Below are positions 36,608 through 48,700 of a DNA stretch of 64,000 nucleotides, piece by piece. The first letter of the stretch is position 1. Each line of letters begins with the position of its first letter. Location: the NCBI GenBank assembly GCA_000507305.1, contig DF239121.1, positions 433,423-497,422 on the forward strand, in the 5' to 3' direction. This stretch comes from Breviolum minutum Mf 1.05b.01 (lineage: Eukaryota > Sar > Dinophyceae > Suessiales > Symbiodiniaceae). A model generated the notes under the pieces. That model was not told where the DNA came from, ran no database searches, and saw only the letters and a list, made by a program, of their open reading frames with translations. The translations under genes and the position numbers were made by a program.

Positions 36608-39205
36608 GTTGTAAGAAGTATAGATTCCCTGTTCGAAATGTTTTTTGAGGGGTCACCATGTGATGTCACTATCCTTTCGGTAAGTGCCTGTCTTTCGAGC
36701 CTGTTCGAATCATACAGCGATTTTGGGGCTACAAATTGTGAACCAACTTATAGTTGAGGCCCAACATCGATCAACAACAGACTACGTTCGATACAATTAA
36801 AGTCTAAGTAAACTCGCAGGGGTGAGAAGGCATGACTGGACAACCAAAACATACCCAAAACAACGAAATGAAAGAGTTATTTGGAGTTTGAGTTGAAAGA
36901 AGAAAGAATGTGAACCATTTACAGTAAAACATCTTCATTCTTGACTAATTGGTGGTTTCAACCCCTTTGAAAAATATTAGACAAACTGGGAAACTTCCCC
37001 CAAATAGGGGTGAAAATAAAAAACATAATTGAAACCACCACCCAGTTCAGCATTTGCAGGAAGTCTTCCATTGAATTCTTCACCGCTGGGAGCTGCAAAC
37101 TTCCTCCCAAAATCATGGAAGTCAAAAATTGGGGCCACTCCAATAGGATCGTTACCTTTCAAACTTTCAAATATGGCCATTTTCCACATCCATGATTGTG
37201 GGAAAAAGATTAACCCACCTTCTTTGGAAACTTGTTTGCGCCGTGAAAGAATAAACCGCTCATAAGTAGGTGGCAGTTTCGAATGCAGTTTCAATACTTC
37301 AACTTGAATCATCTCCGGAAGGATCTGAATGGAAATATGACATCTTAATTCTCAAGGGAGTAAAAATAAAACAAAGGGTACTTAAAACCAGAGGGAAATA
37401 TGCTTATTTTTTGTTTGTCTTTTTTATTCTTTTTTGGTGGGAAATGGTTTCACATGTTCTCTTGGTGTGGGTGCAGCGGGATTAGCCGCTCAGTTCCGAA
37501 TCTATGAAAAGCCCCCAATACTGTAGCGTAGCTCCAAGTGCCAAAGGAACTGTTTTGCACTTCCCTGGTACAAGTACTTGAAATACGATCAGGGAATAAA
37601 CATGTTTTTTTCATTTGTTCAATTTTCATATTTCGACCCCCTGAAAGGTATCCAGTTTCAAGTTGCAAGCTTAAGCCATGTGCTGTTTCAACCACGAAAA
37701 GGCGACAGCCAGGTCAGTTTTTTTGGACGTTGGTGCCTGGATTGGCCTAGCCTCAGTCAATGTCCATATGGCATATGAAGGGTCCCCGAGGACAAGGGGG
37801 TGAACCAAGTGGGGCTCTGGTAGGGTGGATAGTTGATACTTGTTTAATGCTGATGGTGCCTTTACTTTTTTGGGGGGTCATTTAGTCATTTCCTAGCTTT
37901 TGAGCCAAGTTCACATCGTACAAAGCAGACTTTTACAGTCACACTTAAGTGATTTTTGAGAAGTGATGCTAAAACATTGTTATAGTAGCAACCCTTTTCA
38001 ACCAATCCAAATTCTGTAGGATATCTGGATGATCCCTCGAATGTCTCTCAAATTGGATGTTCAATTCCCTGAAGGAAGCCTTCGGATACAAATACATCCT
38101 TACATGTCACAAGAAGGTGAAATTTGAAACCATTGAGTACCGAATCGAACATCCCACTGAAACTTACCACTGATCTATAGGCAATGTATTATTACAGTAA
38201 ATCCTTAACCTGAATCCTTCGGCCATTCTTGGGGGATTCCCTTACTAAAACCTACCACTGATGTGATATTTGGCAACCGTTTGATTCATCCAAGTCCGTA
38301 ATCGGTAACCACAGTGAGTCAATACTCAAGAAGTCATGTATAGCCGGATCCTGTGGAACCAACATGTTGCACCCAAAGTTACTAGCTGGGGTTGTAAACG
38401 ATTCAATTGTGAGAAAAGCAACATGTGCAGATTCTTCGTCCCATTGTTTTTCAAAGAGATGTGAGATGTATCATCTACCAGCACAATCCAATGGGTGGTA
38501 TTGCAGCCCTAAAGGGTTGCGTAATGGCACCCTTTCCCATCCATTTGGCACCCCTCGGGTGGTCCAGGTAAGCACAATAACTTGATAAACCACACAAAAA
38601 ATCCACAGATCCCCAAACTTTAGGACCATTTGTCGCATTGGTTTCCACAACTAAAGGTACCGCATTTAATGGTGAGGTCGGCCAATTGGTGAAAACCCAG
38701 CATCCCAGGCTTCCATACGTAGATGCTGCGGAGGTTGTCCCCACTTTAGGCGGAGCGGCCAGCCCCCTTCGCGAGTTTAATCCGTGACTACAAGAAAGGA
38801 CACAAAAAATGTCTTTCTTGGGGAGACTTGTCACTTGGGTAATGGATGGCTCATACTTGGGTTCTATAATATTGACTATGACTACGTGACATATACAAAA
38901 AAAACCTGGAACACCTAAGGGGCGCTAAATGAATGGTAAGGCATTAACAACCCCTTAGGGTCATATTGGCACCTCTTAGGTGGTGCTGGTACATGAGGTT
39001 TTGGTCTGAGTCAATTTGGCAAGTGAAATTCAGGTGCTTCACACGAAATCACCTCATGAATCCATCAGTTCCCGGGATTGCTCTGCTAGTTATACCAGTC
39101 CCAAGCTCCCCCAACGAGCGGCCTCAGATCGAACTCAGGGACTATGATTCTGCCAACAAGCTTGTTGGCCGCCTGGAACATCTGGATAGCTTAAGAAGTG
39201 TTTGA
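36608..39205 (+). CDS. unrecognised multi-exon gene on the plus strand
   Basis: Exons: 36608-36679 (AAAAG|GTT to TCG|GTAAGT), 37277-37359, 37486-37567, 37663-37712, 38020-38116, 38482-38567, 38677-38749 and terminal 39099-39205 (TGA). From 37277 on, every junction is in phase; the first link is not (phase 0 to 1), so an exon is missing or 37277 uses another frame ending at a GA donor. The first exon reads SLFEMFFEGSPCDVTILS, faintly like the start of a BTB domain (weak inference). Another exon reads LKLDVQFPEGSLRIQIHPY; the C terminus is charged (RDYDSANKLVGRLEHLDS). No function assigned. The true 5' end was not found. Confidence 0.5.
36943..37050. mobile_element. M1 copy
   Basis: Well-conserved copy between ACTAATTGGTGGTTTCAACC and GAAACCACCACCCAG, in an intron of the plus-strand gene. 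Confidence 0.6.
38020..38116 (+). CDS. 97-nt exon of the plus-strand gene
   Basis: 32 codons between TCTGTAG|G and GAAG|GTGAAA with beta-like composition (LKLDVQFPEGSLRIQIHPY). Phase 0 in and 1 out, as required by 37712 and 38482. Confidence 0.55.
39099..39205 (+). CDS. terminal exon of the plus-strand gene
   Basis: After ATACCAG|TC, 34 codons to TGA; contains RPQIELRDYDSANKLVGRL. The minus strand is interrupted in all frames. Confidence 0.5.
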
Positions 39206-39636
39206 TGTGGTTGTTTCTTTTTGGAAAAATCTGTGGGAAAATAACGTCTCGCATCTTTTGATAAAACAAACTGTATAATACATGTGAACTATGTACCGTT
39301 TGATTCAAATGTTGGGACTGTCTAAAGTTGACAAATTAATCAACGATAATTTTCTTTGAACATATTCGAGAGACGCATTTGGGAAAATACACCGCATGTT
39401 ACTTCGTTGTACTGTAGCAATCCTTCCAAATGTTGAGCAGTGCTCTGAAACAAACGTCGGGGATCAAAGACTTAGACTTCATTCTATCTATCCGTCTGTC
39501 TTTCTCTCTATCAACTCACATCTTGTCAATTTTCCGGAATGCAACAACAAACCCTCAGGAAACGATGATATCGGTGACTACTCATTTGGGTTAAGTAGCC
39601 AGCAACCGCTACACCAAGTCACAAAGAGGCTATGGT

Positions 39637-39709
39637 TCATATAATTCCGCTTTTCGCGGGCTTCATCTTGATATCAGCGCTATAGGTCACATACATGTAG
39701 TCTACAGCC
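39637..39709 (-). CDS. terminal exon of the coiled-coil gene
   Basis: AVDYMYVTYSADIKMKP and five more residues to TGA. Acceptor GGAAAG|G; the single leading base completes a Trp codon from the previous exon, whose donor is consensus GTAAGT. Confidence 0.6.
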
Positions 39710-42700
39710 CTTTCCATTTGAAGCCACACACCCTCTAAGTGGATCGCTTGAAAAACTCCAAAACTTACCACCACACCTTCCGCACAAAGACTGGATCCGC
39801 ATATTGATCCTCGACATAGGCCACCTGGTGGAACATGATGGACTACAACAACGACACCCAAAAACACCATGGGTGAGACAAACATACATAAAACACACAA
39901 ATCTCAAATCACATATAAACCTCGATCTAAAATAGCGAATCAAACTCAATGTGTTGAGCTTGAAACCATATATTGAACACATCCAAATGTAATCAAAAAC
40001 TGGTATCGCTGGGGTAGTTTAGAGTCATTGCATGTCATTCAACAAAATTCATGGTGAAAGCTTTCAGGCGCTCACAGCCGAAGATCTTTTCACCTTTCTC
40101 TTCATTATGTTCCGGGGTTTGGGCTGAGTGAGAACAACCACCCTACAAATTCAGGGCATGTGACAGGTGGTGATCCCAACAATTGTGGCTGAAAATGTCC
40201 TCCTAAATCCTCCAGTCGGGTGTGAAATTGGTGACCCGGAAAAAAAAAACACCAAAATCATACCTGGGGGCTGAAATCTTATATGCTTGGAGGGTCTAGG
40301 CTTATATTGTTTACCTAAATATATTGCAAACACTTCCCCTTTTATTCGATCAACTCCTATAGGCGGCGTTTGCGATGTTCATGTCACCAACCAAAGTTGG
40401 TAGGAAAAAAAACATCACAAATGCACACCTGACAGTGATGGCCCAAAATACAAATATAATGCAGCTATAAAATGGATGGTAACGGGCGCCACTAAGCGAC
40501 CCCTTAGGGTTCAAACACCACCCCTTGGAGGGTGCATATATTCTTATATATTGGACATAAAGATTCGTTAGCAGACCCAGAAGCGATACTGCAACACGTA
40601 CTGCTCTTTTCATGGAACTCAAGTCCATCACCAAGAATGCATGATGAAGTAAACTTGCTTAACCACCATTGTGTTGTTCCGTGAGTGAGAGGCCTATAGA
40701 GGGAATGCCAGTTGTTCAACGCATCGGCGTATCGTCCATGTCAGGAGTCAAGGTAGGTGCATGACCAGCTCGTTGGTGGTTTAACCGGTAGGGGTGGGTG
40801 TTTCCTTAAATGGTGGTATCCCCAATCTCCACCATCTCCACCCCAAAAGGATCATTTTGAATAGGAAAACCCCATAGGTTTGTTGGGGAAAGCCACCATT
40901 TTAGGAAACTTTCGGGTAGAAATGTTGCCAGGCACCCAGCCAGAAGTCCAACCTCCAACTTGCAAACATCCATGCTGCCAAGGTGCTGTGTAAAAGATCT
41001 CCCTGACCATCTTCAGCTGCATGGCATTACTGAACCTAAGGAGGCCCACGGATTGCAACATAAGGATTCTTGTGAAAGAAACGTGGCGTGAGCCCGAAAT
41101 TTCCTCTCTTAATATCATTAAAAAAAAGGCAGCACCTTGAAAGGGGCAAAACTGGCTTAAAAGGCCATATGTCAAGATTATGGTACCAAAGGGGAACGCT
41201 TTTCTTATGCATGTTTTTTTTGGATGTTAGATTGTGAGGTCTACAAGCCCGCCACAAACGTTGGATTTATGAGTCCCTCCTACCTCAGCAGCATCTCACT
41301 CGAACCATGGAAAAAATCACCTATGGTGAGAATCGAATGTCTGGGATTTGTCCGCATGTGTGTGTGTGTGGCAGGGCGCATTGATATTCTTGAACAAGTA
41401 CTATACATAACCACTACAATTTGAGAAATAAGATCCTGAATTTATGTCATTTGATTCTGATTTTTGTTGCGAAGTAATGGCAATAAACACAATTAGTTGC
41501 AAACACAGCCCAAAGACTATTGCGATTTTTGTTAATGTAGCCTTGCACCGATGGTTCGGAGTAAACAACGGTGAAACACAAGAGTCATTCCACTCCCTAT
41601 AGGGATCCACCATATCAACCACCACAGCCGCAGCCTACACATGTTCCACCATGATTCGAAACATGGATCAAAACCAACCTACTGGGTGGGTTCAACCCAT
41701 TTGAAAAATATTATATAGCCAAATTGGATCATTTCCCCAAGTAGGAATGAACATAGAAAAATATTTGAAACCGCCAACCAGCAACTATATTCTGCCTCCA
41801 AGAAACCATTCCTCGCAGATTGTCAATGCTTTAAAAGCCTGCGGCTGCAACTTCTTTGGTGCCAGACCACGATTCATACTTGGGTCTATTTCAGTTGAGC
41901 TATAAGCCACTCGATCAAAGACAGTTGTGGTCAATGTCGGTCTGGTGTTCACGCAATGATGAAAAAAACTCATCAAACCAAAAAAATCCATGGAGGAACC
42001 ACACACAACTTGCAACATGGCAAGTTATATAAATGAAAGAAAAAACCCTTCACTCTCAGTATATAAACAAAACTAATCCTAAAACAAACAGATACCAACA
42101 CGCTCGCCTCAAAAAGCAATGAAAAAATAAAAAAACAGCAAAACTGCCCACAACTAATTCACTTTCACAAGAAGTCTGTTTGCAACTATATGTTACTTCC
42201 CTGGAGGGTATATTGGCTCACTAAATCACCATCCCTTCCATCCCTTTCTCTGAGTCCGCACGCCTTCTCGAGAAAAAAATACACTTTATCCTCAAGCATG
42301 CCAACACAAGCAGGGGAACAGGTGAACAAATTACTGATTTTCTTCAATCTTGTCTTCGCAATTGAAAACCATGCCAAACATACACTTCCATACCAGTCAC
42401 GAACATGAGAACTCAATCTGGAAGTACTCCGATTTCAATGATGAACTAACAATGAAAAGAAAGAGGGATCACCGTAAATTTTGACTTATCCGTGGAGATC
42501 ATGCTGCCCAGAAAAGCTTTAGGACATAACAAAACCCAACACAAACTATGCTATCTCCCAGAAAAAGATACCCTAAAATCATCCCATCAGCCAACAAAAC
42601 AACTCAGGCAAGATTGCCAAGACTTCGTTCTTGGGCCAAATGACAGGGACCTTCTCCGGCAAAAGAGACAGCGGCCTAGCCAAGCAGGTGCGACCCAGTT

Positions 42701-45700
42701 CCCGGGGCTTTTAAACAGAAAAACATAATACATGTAGATTCGTATGATTCCCAGAGGATCCAAGGGACTGGACTATTTACCTACATGATTTCGGTGAAAA
42801 ATGGACACAAAAATCAAGGGACAATGGCTTGGTGAATCTTTTCTACAGGGGAGCATCTGGGATTTTTCAATTTCACTTTTAATGCAAGCTTTTCACAAAG
42901 AAATTGTAGGTTTTTGCCGCCCAACCCATCAGCTGGGTAAACTACAAGCCAGGTGCTTTCACTAGCTGTTTTCAGGCCAGTTGAAAAACGTGATGGAGAT
43001 TAACAATCAAATCCGACTCTTCGAGGGTTGCTCCGGAGAGTGAGGATAAAACAATTTACTCACTGCCACCCCCGACTCACATTTTATGCCGTATGCCCCA
43101 CCTTTTCCGCCTTTTGCCCTGCTCCTGGCGCTTCTTCTGCCACGCTTTCTGCTCCTCATGTGCCATCTCACCTGGCTAGCATTGGCGAAACAGTTCGGTG
43201 ACATGTCATCATGTTCAGGGCAAAAAACAACCTTCAATAATTGGTGAAATATCAGTCCAAAATTCACTTGGAAGACCTAAAAGAGAAAAGTATCGATGGA
43301 TCATGATACTGTTGATGGAAAAAAATCAATGTATAAAACCCTGCAAATAGTGAGATATCTATCATAGAAACTGATGCAGGATCTCTTCCATCCACAGTTT
43401 GAAAAAATGAAACTAGTCGGTGGTTTCAGCCCATTTGAAAAATATTCGGCAAATTGGATCATTCCCCCAGGGTTCGGGATGAACATAAAAAATATTTGAA
43501 ACCACCAATTTCCTGGAAATAATTTCTTCAATCTGAGCTCTTGGGTCTTGTTGTCAGGCTTCTTGAATCCCATTCGTCATCAACTGGATACCGGCCTTAA
43601 GGGGTGAGTAGAGTACGTGTTGGAAGTTACCAAGGGGCGTTGTTTGCTCTAAAAAAATGCATGGAAGCAAATGGTGAGCTCTGTTTCAATCGTGTTTGCA
43701 AAATATTATTCAAATCATCTCATGTCGAGGAGAATGACAAGAAATAATTTGTATCAAGTTATTCAATATGATACTGAATTGAATCAGCATCACTTTTTGC
43801 AAGTGTTTGTTTTAAAACTGTTCTCACAGTCTTGTTGAACATATCCAATTGACATAAATCATACGGTAATGTGAAGTCAAAACATTCAAAGTTGAATTGA
43901 CAATATACTACTTTATTCTAAATCCCTCTTGGGTAGGCGGATGTGTGTTGGGTGCAATGGGTTGTGCATGAAGGGTCGAGAAATGTCAACATGTCTTCAA
44001 TCTGCCCTTGATCACACTCAATCTTGTCCTGCTGATTCGAATCTGGAGAAGAAACATGAAAATTGGCCTGGACCTGTGGATTTTTTAAGGGGGTCATATC
44101 ATAAAGCATATGTAAATTCAAATTCAAAATTAATTCAATTAATTCACTATTTCTCTCTTTTTCCCTCTCTCTTCAAAAACAAAGCTAAATCATATATGTA
44201 CGTCTTACCGGTATGTACGATAAAAAAAATCATTTTCATAGTATATGTTTGGTTTTTTCCCCATTCCAGAAAGTCCAAAGAAACCATTCAGGACACAACT
44301 TTCATTCAACACACCCATGTTACATTAACTTCAGCCAGTACCACGGATCTTTTTCAAGATCATGCGTGTGGTTCTGGCGCAACCTCTGTCCTCATGGAAA
44401 TGACTGGGTTCGGAACCATGAACAGTACCTTTGAGAAAAAAGGGGATGGTTTCTTTTCAACATGAAAGGGTTACTCCCTGGAAGTTTAACATAGTACCCG
44501 AAAAATGTTTAAAATGTTTTTGCCCCACGAGTTCTCTATCGTTGTTGACTCTCGCTGCAGAAACCAAATAAGGTTCAAGTGCAACAAGGAAGTTTCGGAA
44601 GCTTTGGGGTAGCACTGCAATGGACAAATGCCTTGCTTATGTCAACCTGATTGGAAAGGCAACATTTCCAAATAACAAATAAATGATGAAAATGTGAGTA
44701 CCAAAAAACAAATACAAATATTTAATAACAAATAAATATATACGTATACCGTATATCGTCTATTATAACTAAAAAACAAATATTTGGAAAATCTTTTGAA
44801 TTGACTCTCACCACATCTCTCTTCCCTTCTGTTGCTGCTCCTGTTGGCTTTCGCTTTCGGGAAAACCATCAGGATCCGACGCTGGAGGAACAACCTCACC
44901 AATCCAGGCAGGGCGTGGATTGAAAAAACATGTACCAACAAAAAATTCATTGGAAGAAACATGATCAAATCATCGAACCCAAATTGGTGGCCAAAAAATG
45001 CCACCAGCAACAAAAACAAAGTGGATAAAACAAAATGGATAATAAATCACATGGAACTCAAATCGTCAATAATGACAGGATGAAAATTCCGATGAAGGTT
45101 TTAATGAACAATTTTTCATGATAAATCTCAGAGACGGAAATCGTTGAACGAAACACAAAAACTAGATTCAGCACCCTGGCGTTGTGGCTCAATACATCTC
45201 CAAACGATGATCCAAACCTGCCAATGAGGATTTAAACACCTGTTGTTTTAAAGGTCTTGTCTCCATGTATTGAGAAAAAACTACCAAAGGGAAAAAAAAG
45301 GTTAATAGTTCGGTGAACATCATCAACCAATAATGAAAATTCACATATACATCCTTGTAAAGTTGTCAACGCTCACCAGGTTCCCAAGGTTTCCCAACAT
45401 AGGTGCGCCGTGCTCGCCAACGCCATGCCTGGTGGCAACTTCAAAGGTGATGAGGGTCCAAAAAGTCTAGACGTGCCGGATGCGCGAAATGCACTTCTTC
45501 AGGAGGTATTTGAATCCGACTATAGGGATTGCTTACTTAGCGGTTGAGGCGAGGAGGAGGTGGAGGAGGAGGCGGGGGAGGAGGCGGGAGCTAACATAAA
45601 ATCTAACACAGGTGGTTAAATAAAAATGTAAGATCTTTTCCTCGACAAAAGTAGAAAAGTGACATCAAACATCGTTTTTATCTGCACCGTCTGACTTTGT

Positions 45701-48700
45701 TTTTCTTTGGTACCTCCTCGCGTGCTTGATGTCCAATCAGTGGAGTCTTGGCATAGGCCATATAGGCCGCATTCCTTGGCGAAATGGAGATGTTTTCTCC
45801 ATCAGTATCAGCCACAAGCGGCGACATGTTGTTTTGCAAAACAAACAAAAACATACAAAAACAATCGTTTAAAAATGCGAAACAGTCTGGGGAGACTCTG
45901 ACACACATGTTTTTTTTTTCATGTTTGTTCTATACCTGGACCCTCTTTTTACGGGGTGCCAAATTGATAGGAGTTGGGGTGCCATTAAGGTTTCAACCCT
46001 TAGGGTTTAAGCTCCTCTCCTATTCGGCCCGAGGTAAACCTCACGGGAATCATCAGAGCAATGGAACTCGGGTCTTCAATCATATAAGTGGACGGAGAGC
46101 CTCCGTGGTCCCAATGTTCAACAAAACTTTTTGAAGAATTCATGGTGGTACCTGGAAACCCAACACATAGATTGTTGATACTTTTCAATGTTTATTGAAA
46201 ACGTCCTGATATTTTTTTAAGTTGTGACAATGTGGTACGTGTCCCATTCCAAAACGTGTCAAGACTGGAGATATCTTGGTGCCACTATAAAGTTTAAGTT
46301 TATAATTGGTATTTCGTAGCGAAAGGGTTTCCAAGAGTATGCCAACATAACTGAAAAAACACTGAAGAATCGGCTCCAAACCATTCCTTCCGCTACATGT
46401 CCTGAAAAAATATGTCCTCTGGTTTCAAAATTTCATTTGGGAAGCTGGTGTCTCAGCGAGTTTCATACGAATGTTCATTTTGTCAATGGCGGAACACCTT
46501 TTTCCAGCTTAAATTTCCTGACACTTTGTGCAGCACATCTAGTCAATGAAAAGCATCATTGTGCGCACTTAAATGCAGTGAAAAGAAACGAACACACTAG
46601 AAGCCTAGGCACATAGACCGACTACCCAGTCTAGCTAATTGAAGGCTTTCCGCCCCCATCTTTGTACCGTCACTTGCTGAAATCTGATTCCGTAGGTCAC
46701 ATGTATTAAAGAAATGAAGGGAATTCAGGTCGAAGAAGGAATACCCAACCAAACTTGCTAACACCTGGATTTATCTCAAACAAAAAGAGACCTCCCGCCA
46801 AACCTCTAAATGAAACTAATTGAATTTTAATCATATAAACCCTAGGGATCCAATCACCTTCTGAGAATGGGAATGGAACCTAAAAACCTTGCTGAGGAGG
46901 TGATTATACACTCCAATCATCATTTGGCAAGGTGATTGGATCCTTAGGGAAAGCATTTCATGTTGATACACCTCCCTTAGCCCTTGTTTCCATCTGTGAC
47001 ATCTCCAAGTAGCTCAGCTTCCTTCACCCATTCCGGAACGTTTGTTGGATAGCGATGTTGCACCTGACATTTGGGGTTGTTGCTATGATCACAGGCCCCA
47101 TGGCTAATGGGTTGTTGCAAAAAAAAACGGGTTTCAAAAAATAACATGGCGCAATCTCATTGCCACGAGTAAACATAATAAAATTAATAAACATCTAAGG
47201 GGTTCAACTGTTGCTCACATATGGTTTCAAGATTTCATCTCCAAAGGACAGAACAGGCAATGCTTTAAGTCATATCATCGCGAATATCCCCCTGTGCAAT
47301 TTGGCTCATCTCAAACATTGGAGACTTTGAGTTGCCAAGAAATTTCAACCACTACGATTTGCGGTCCCATCTTTCACTTAGTTTTGGCAAATCACTTCAA
47401 TACATAAATATATATAAATATATATCATAATGATATCATATATTTCTTTCGGGAACCTTCCCCTGGTGAAAAGTTGCATGGAAAAAAACTGTATTTAACA
47501 AGGAAATTCTTGATCAAAAGAAACAAATCTGGTGCACTAGTGGGGATAGTACCTAAAACTCTCAGAGACGCGCTGTTACAGAAACGTCCAGAAACAGTCA
47601 TGTTCAGGAAATCACTGCGACCAGTGGGACTACAAACAACCAGATGTTTTAAGCACCGAGGTATGATTCCCAATGATTCCAACTTTTATGCTTCCAACAC
47701 AACACTTGCCGCACTTGCCATATGAGGCATCAAAACCTGAACACAGACATACATCATACATCCTAATTTGCGAATAAGAAAAATGATGAAAGTTTCCAAT
47801 CAACTGATCATTGTGCATGGATATAGCCACAACAACCGCTTGCTACGTTGGTTTGTGACTCCCACCCTAAACACGTTTCACCTGACAAAGCACCTCCTTT
47901 AAACAAACAAATTCCAACCGTTCGGGTGGGGAAATCTGCTGGTACATCCACCATTTTGTCCTTCAAAACGATCACATCCACCTCTGTATAGTGTTGGTGG
48001 AATACGGTGTGGGCATTGAACTGGATTTCCCATTGTTATGCGGAACCCGATAAACTGCATCTCCCATGTGTTCTACATGACATTGGTTTGAAAAAAACCA
48101 AGGTGGTGCAAAGATTTGTCACCATTATCCTCTCACCGACTGGCCAAACATAAATGTTTACACCTTCGAAAACTAACATGTATACCGATACCCAAAATGA
48201 TGGTTTGGAAAAGGTGACTCCTTTAATAAATGTATATGGCCATTTTTGATACATCCCGGAAGATTAACATGGAACCTGAGAATACACCACTGGAAAAGGA
48301 AAATCATATTCCAAACCATCATTTTCAGCTTCGATTCCTATATTCTTTAATTTTTGGGGGTGTATCTATATATATGAAATTTCCGGGGTGTTTTTACACC
48401 GCCATTCCCTCATTTTTTTCAGCCGGGAAAATTCATTCTCAACAACTTCCCCCGGGTTTGCTAAGCTCTCCAAGCCTTAATTGCAGAGGGCATGGCCTCG
48501 ATGAAACGTGCGGATTTGATGAAAAATCATGGAAGCAAAGGACTGGAAACCCATAGGATCTACTGTTGATGGAAGAAATCTTGCACCAGTTGAATCCAGT
48601 TGACATGTATAGTTAGTTTATCCCATTATTTACAGGGTTTTATACATCCCAGGTGGTGCAGGATTTCTTCCATCAACAGTATGTTTGACATTGCAGGGGT

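Noticed and set aside
43929-44465. 178-codon plus ORF
   Set aside because: No recognisable domain or consistent codon use; a part near 44.33-44.43 kb is protein-like but could not be linked in phase to any neighbour.
45378-45547. Plus-strand open frame of 57 codons ending TGA
   Set aside because: Protein-like, but the minus strand offers an alternative exon with a GTGAGC donor and neighbouring exons are minus; left undecided.
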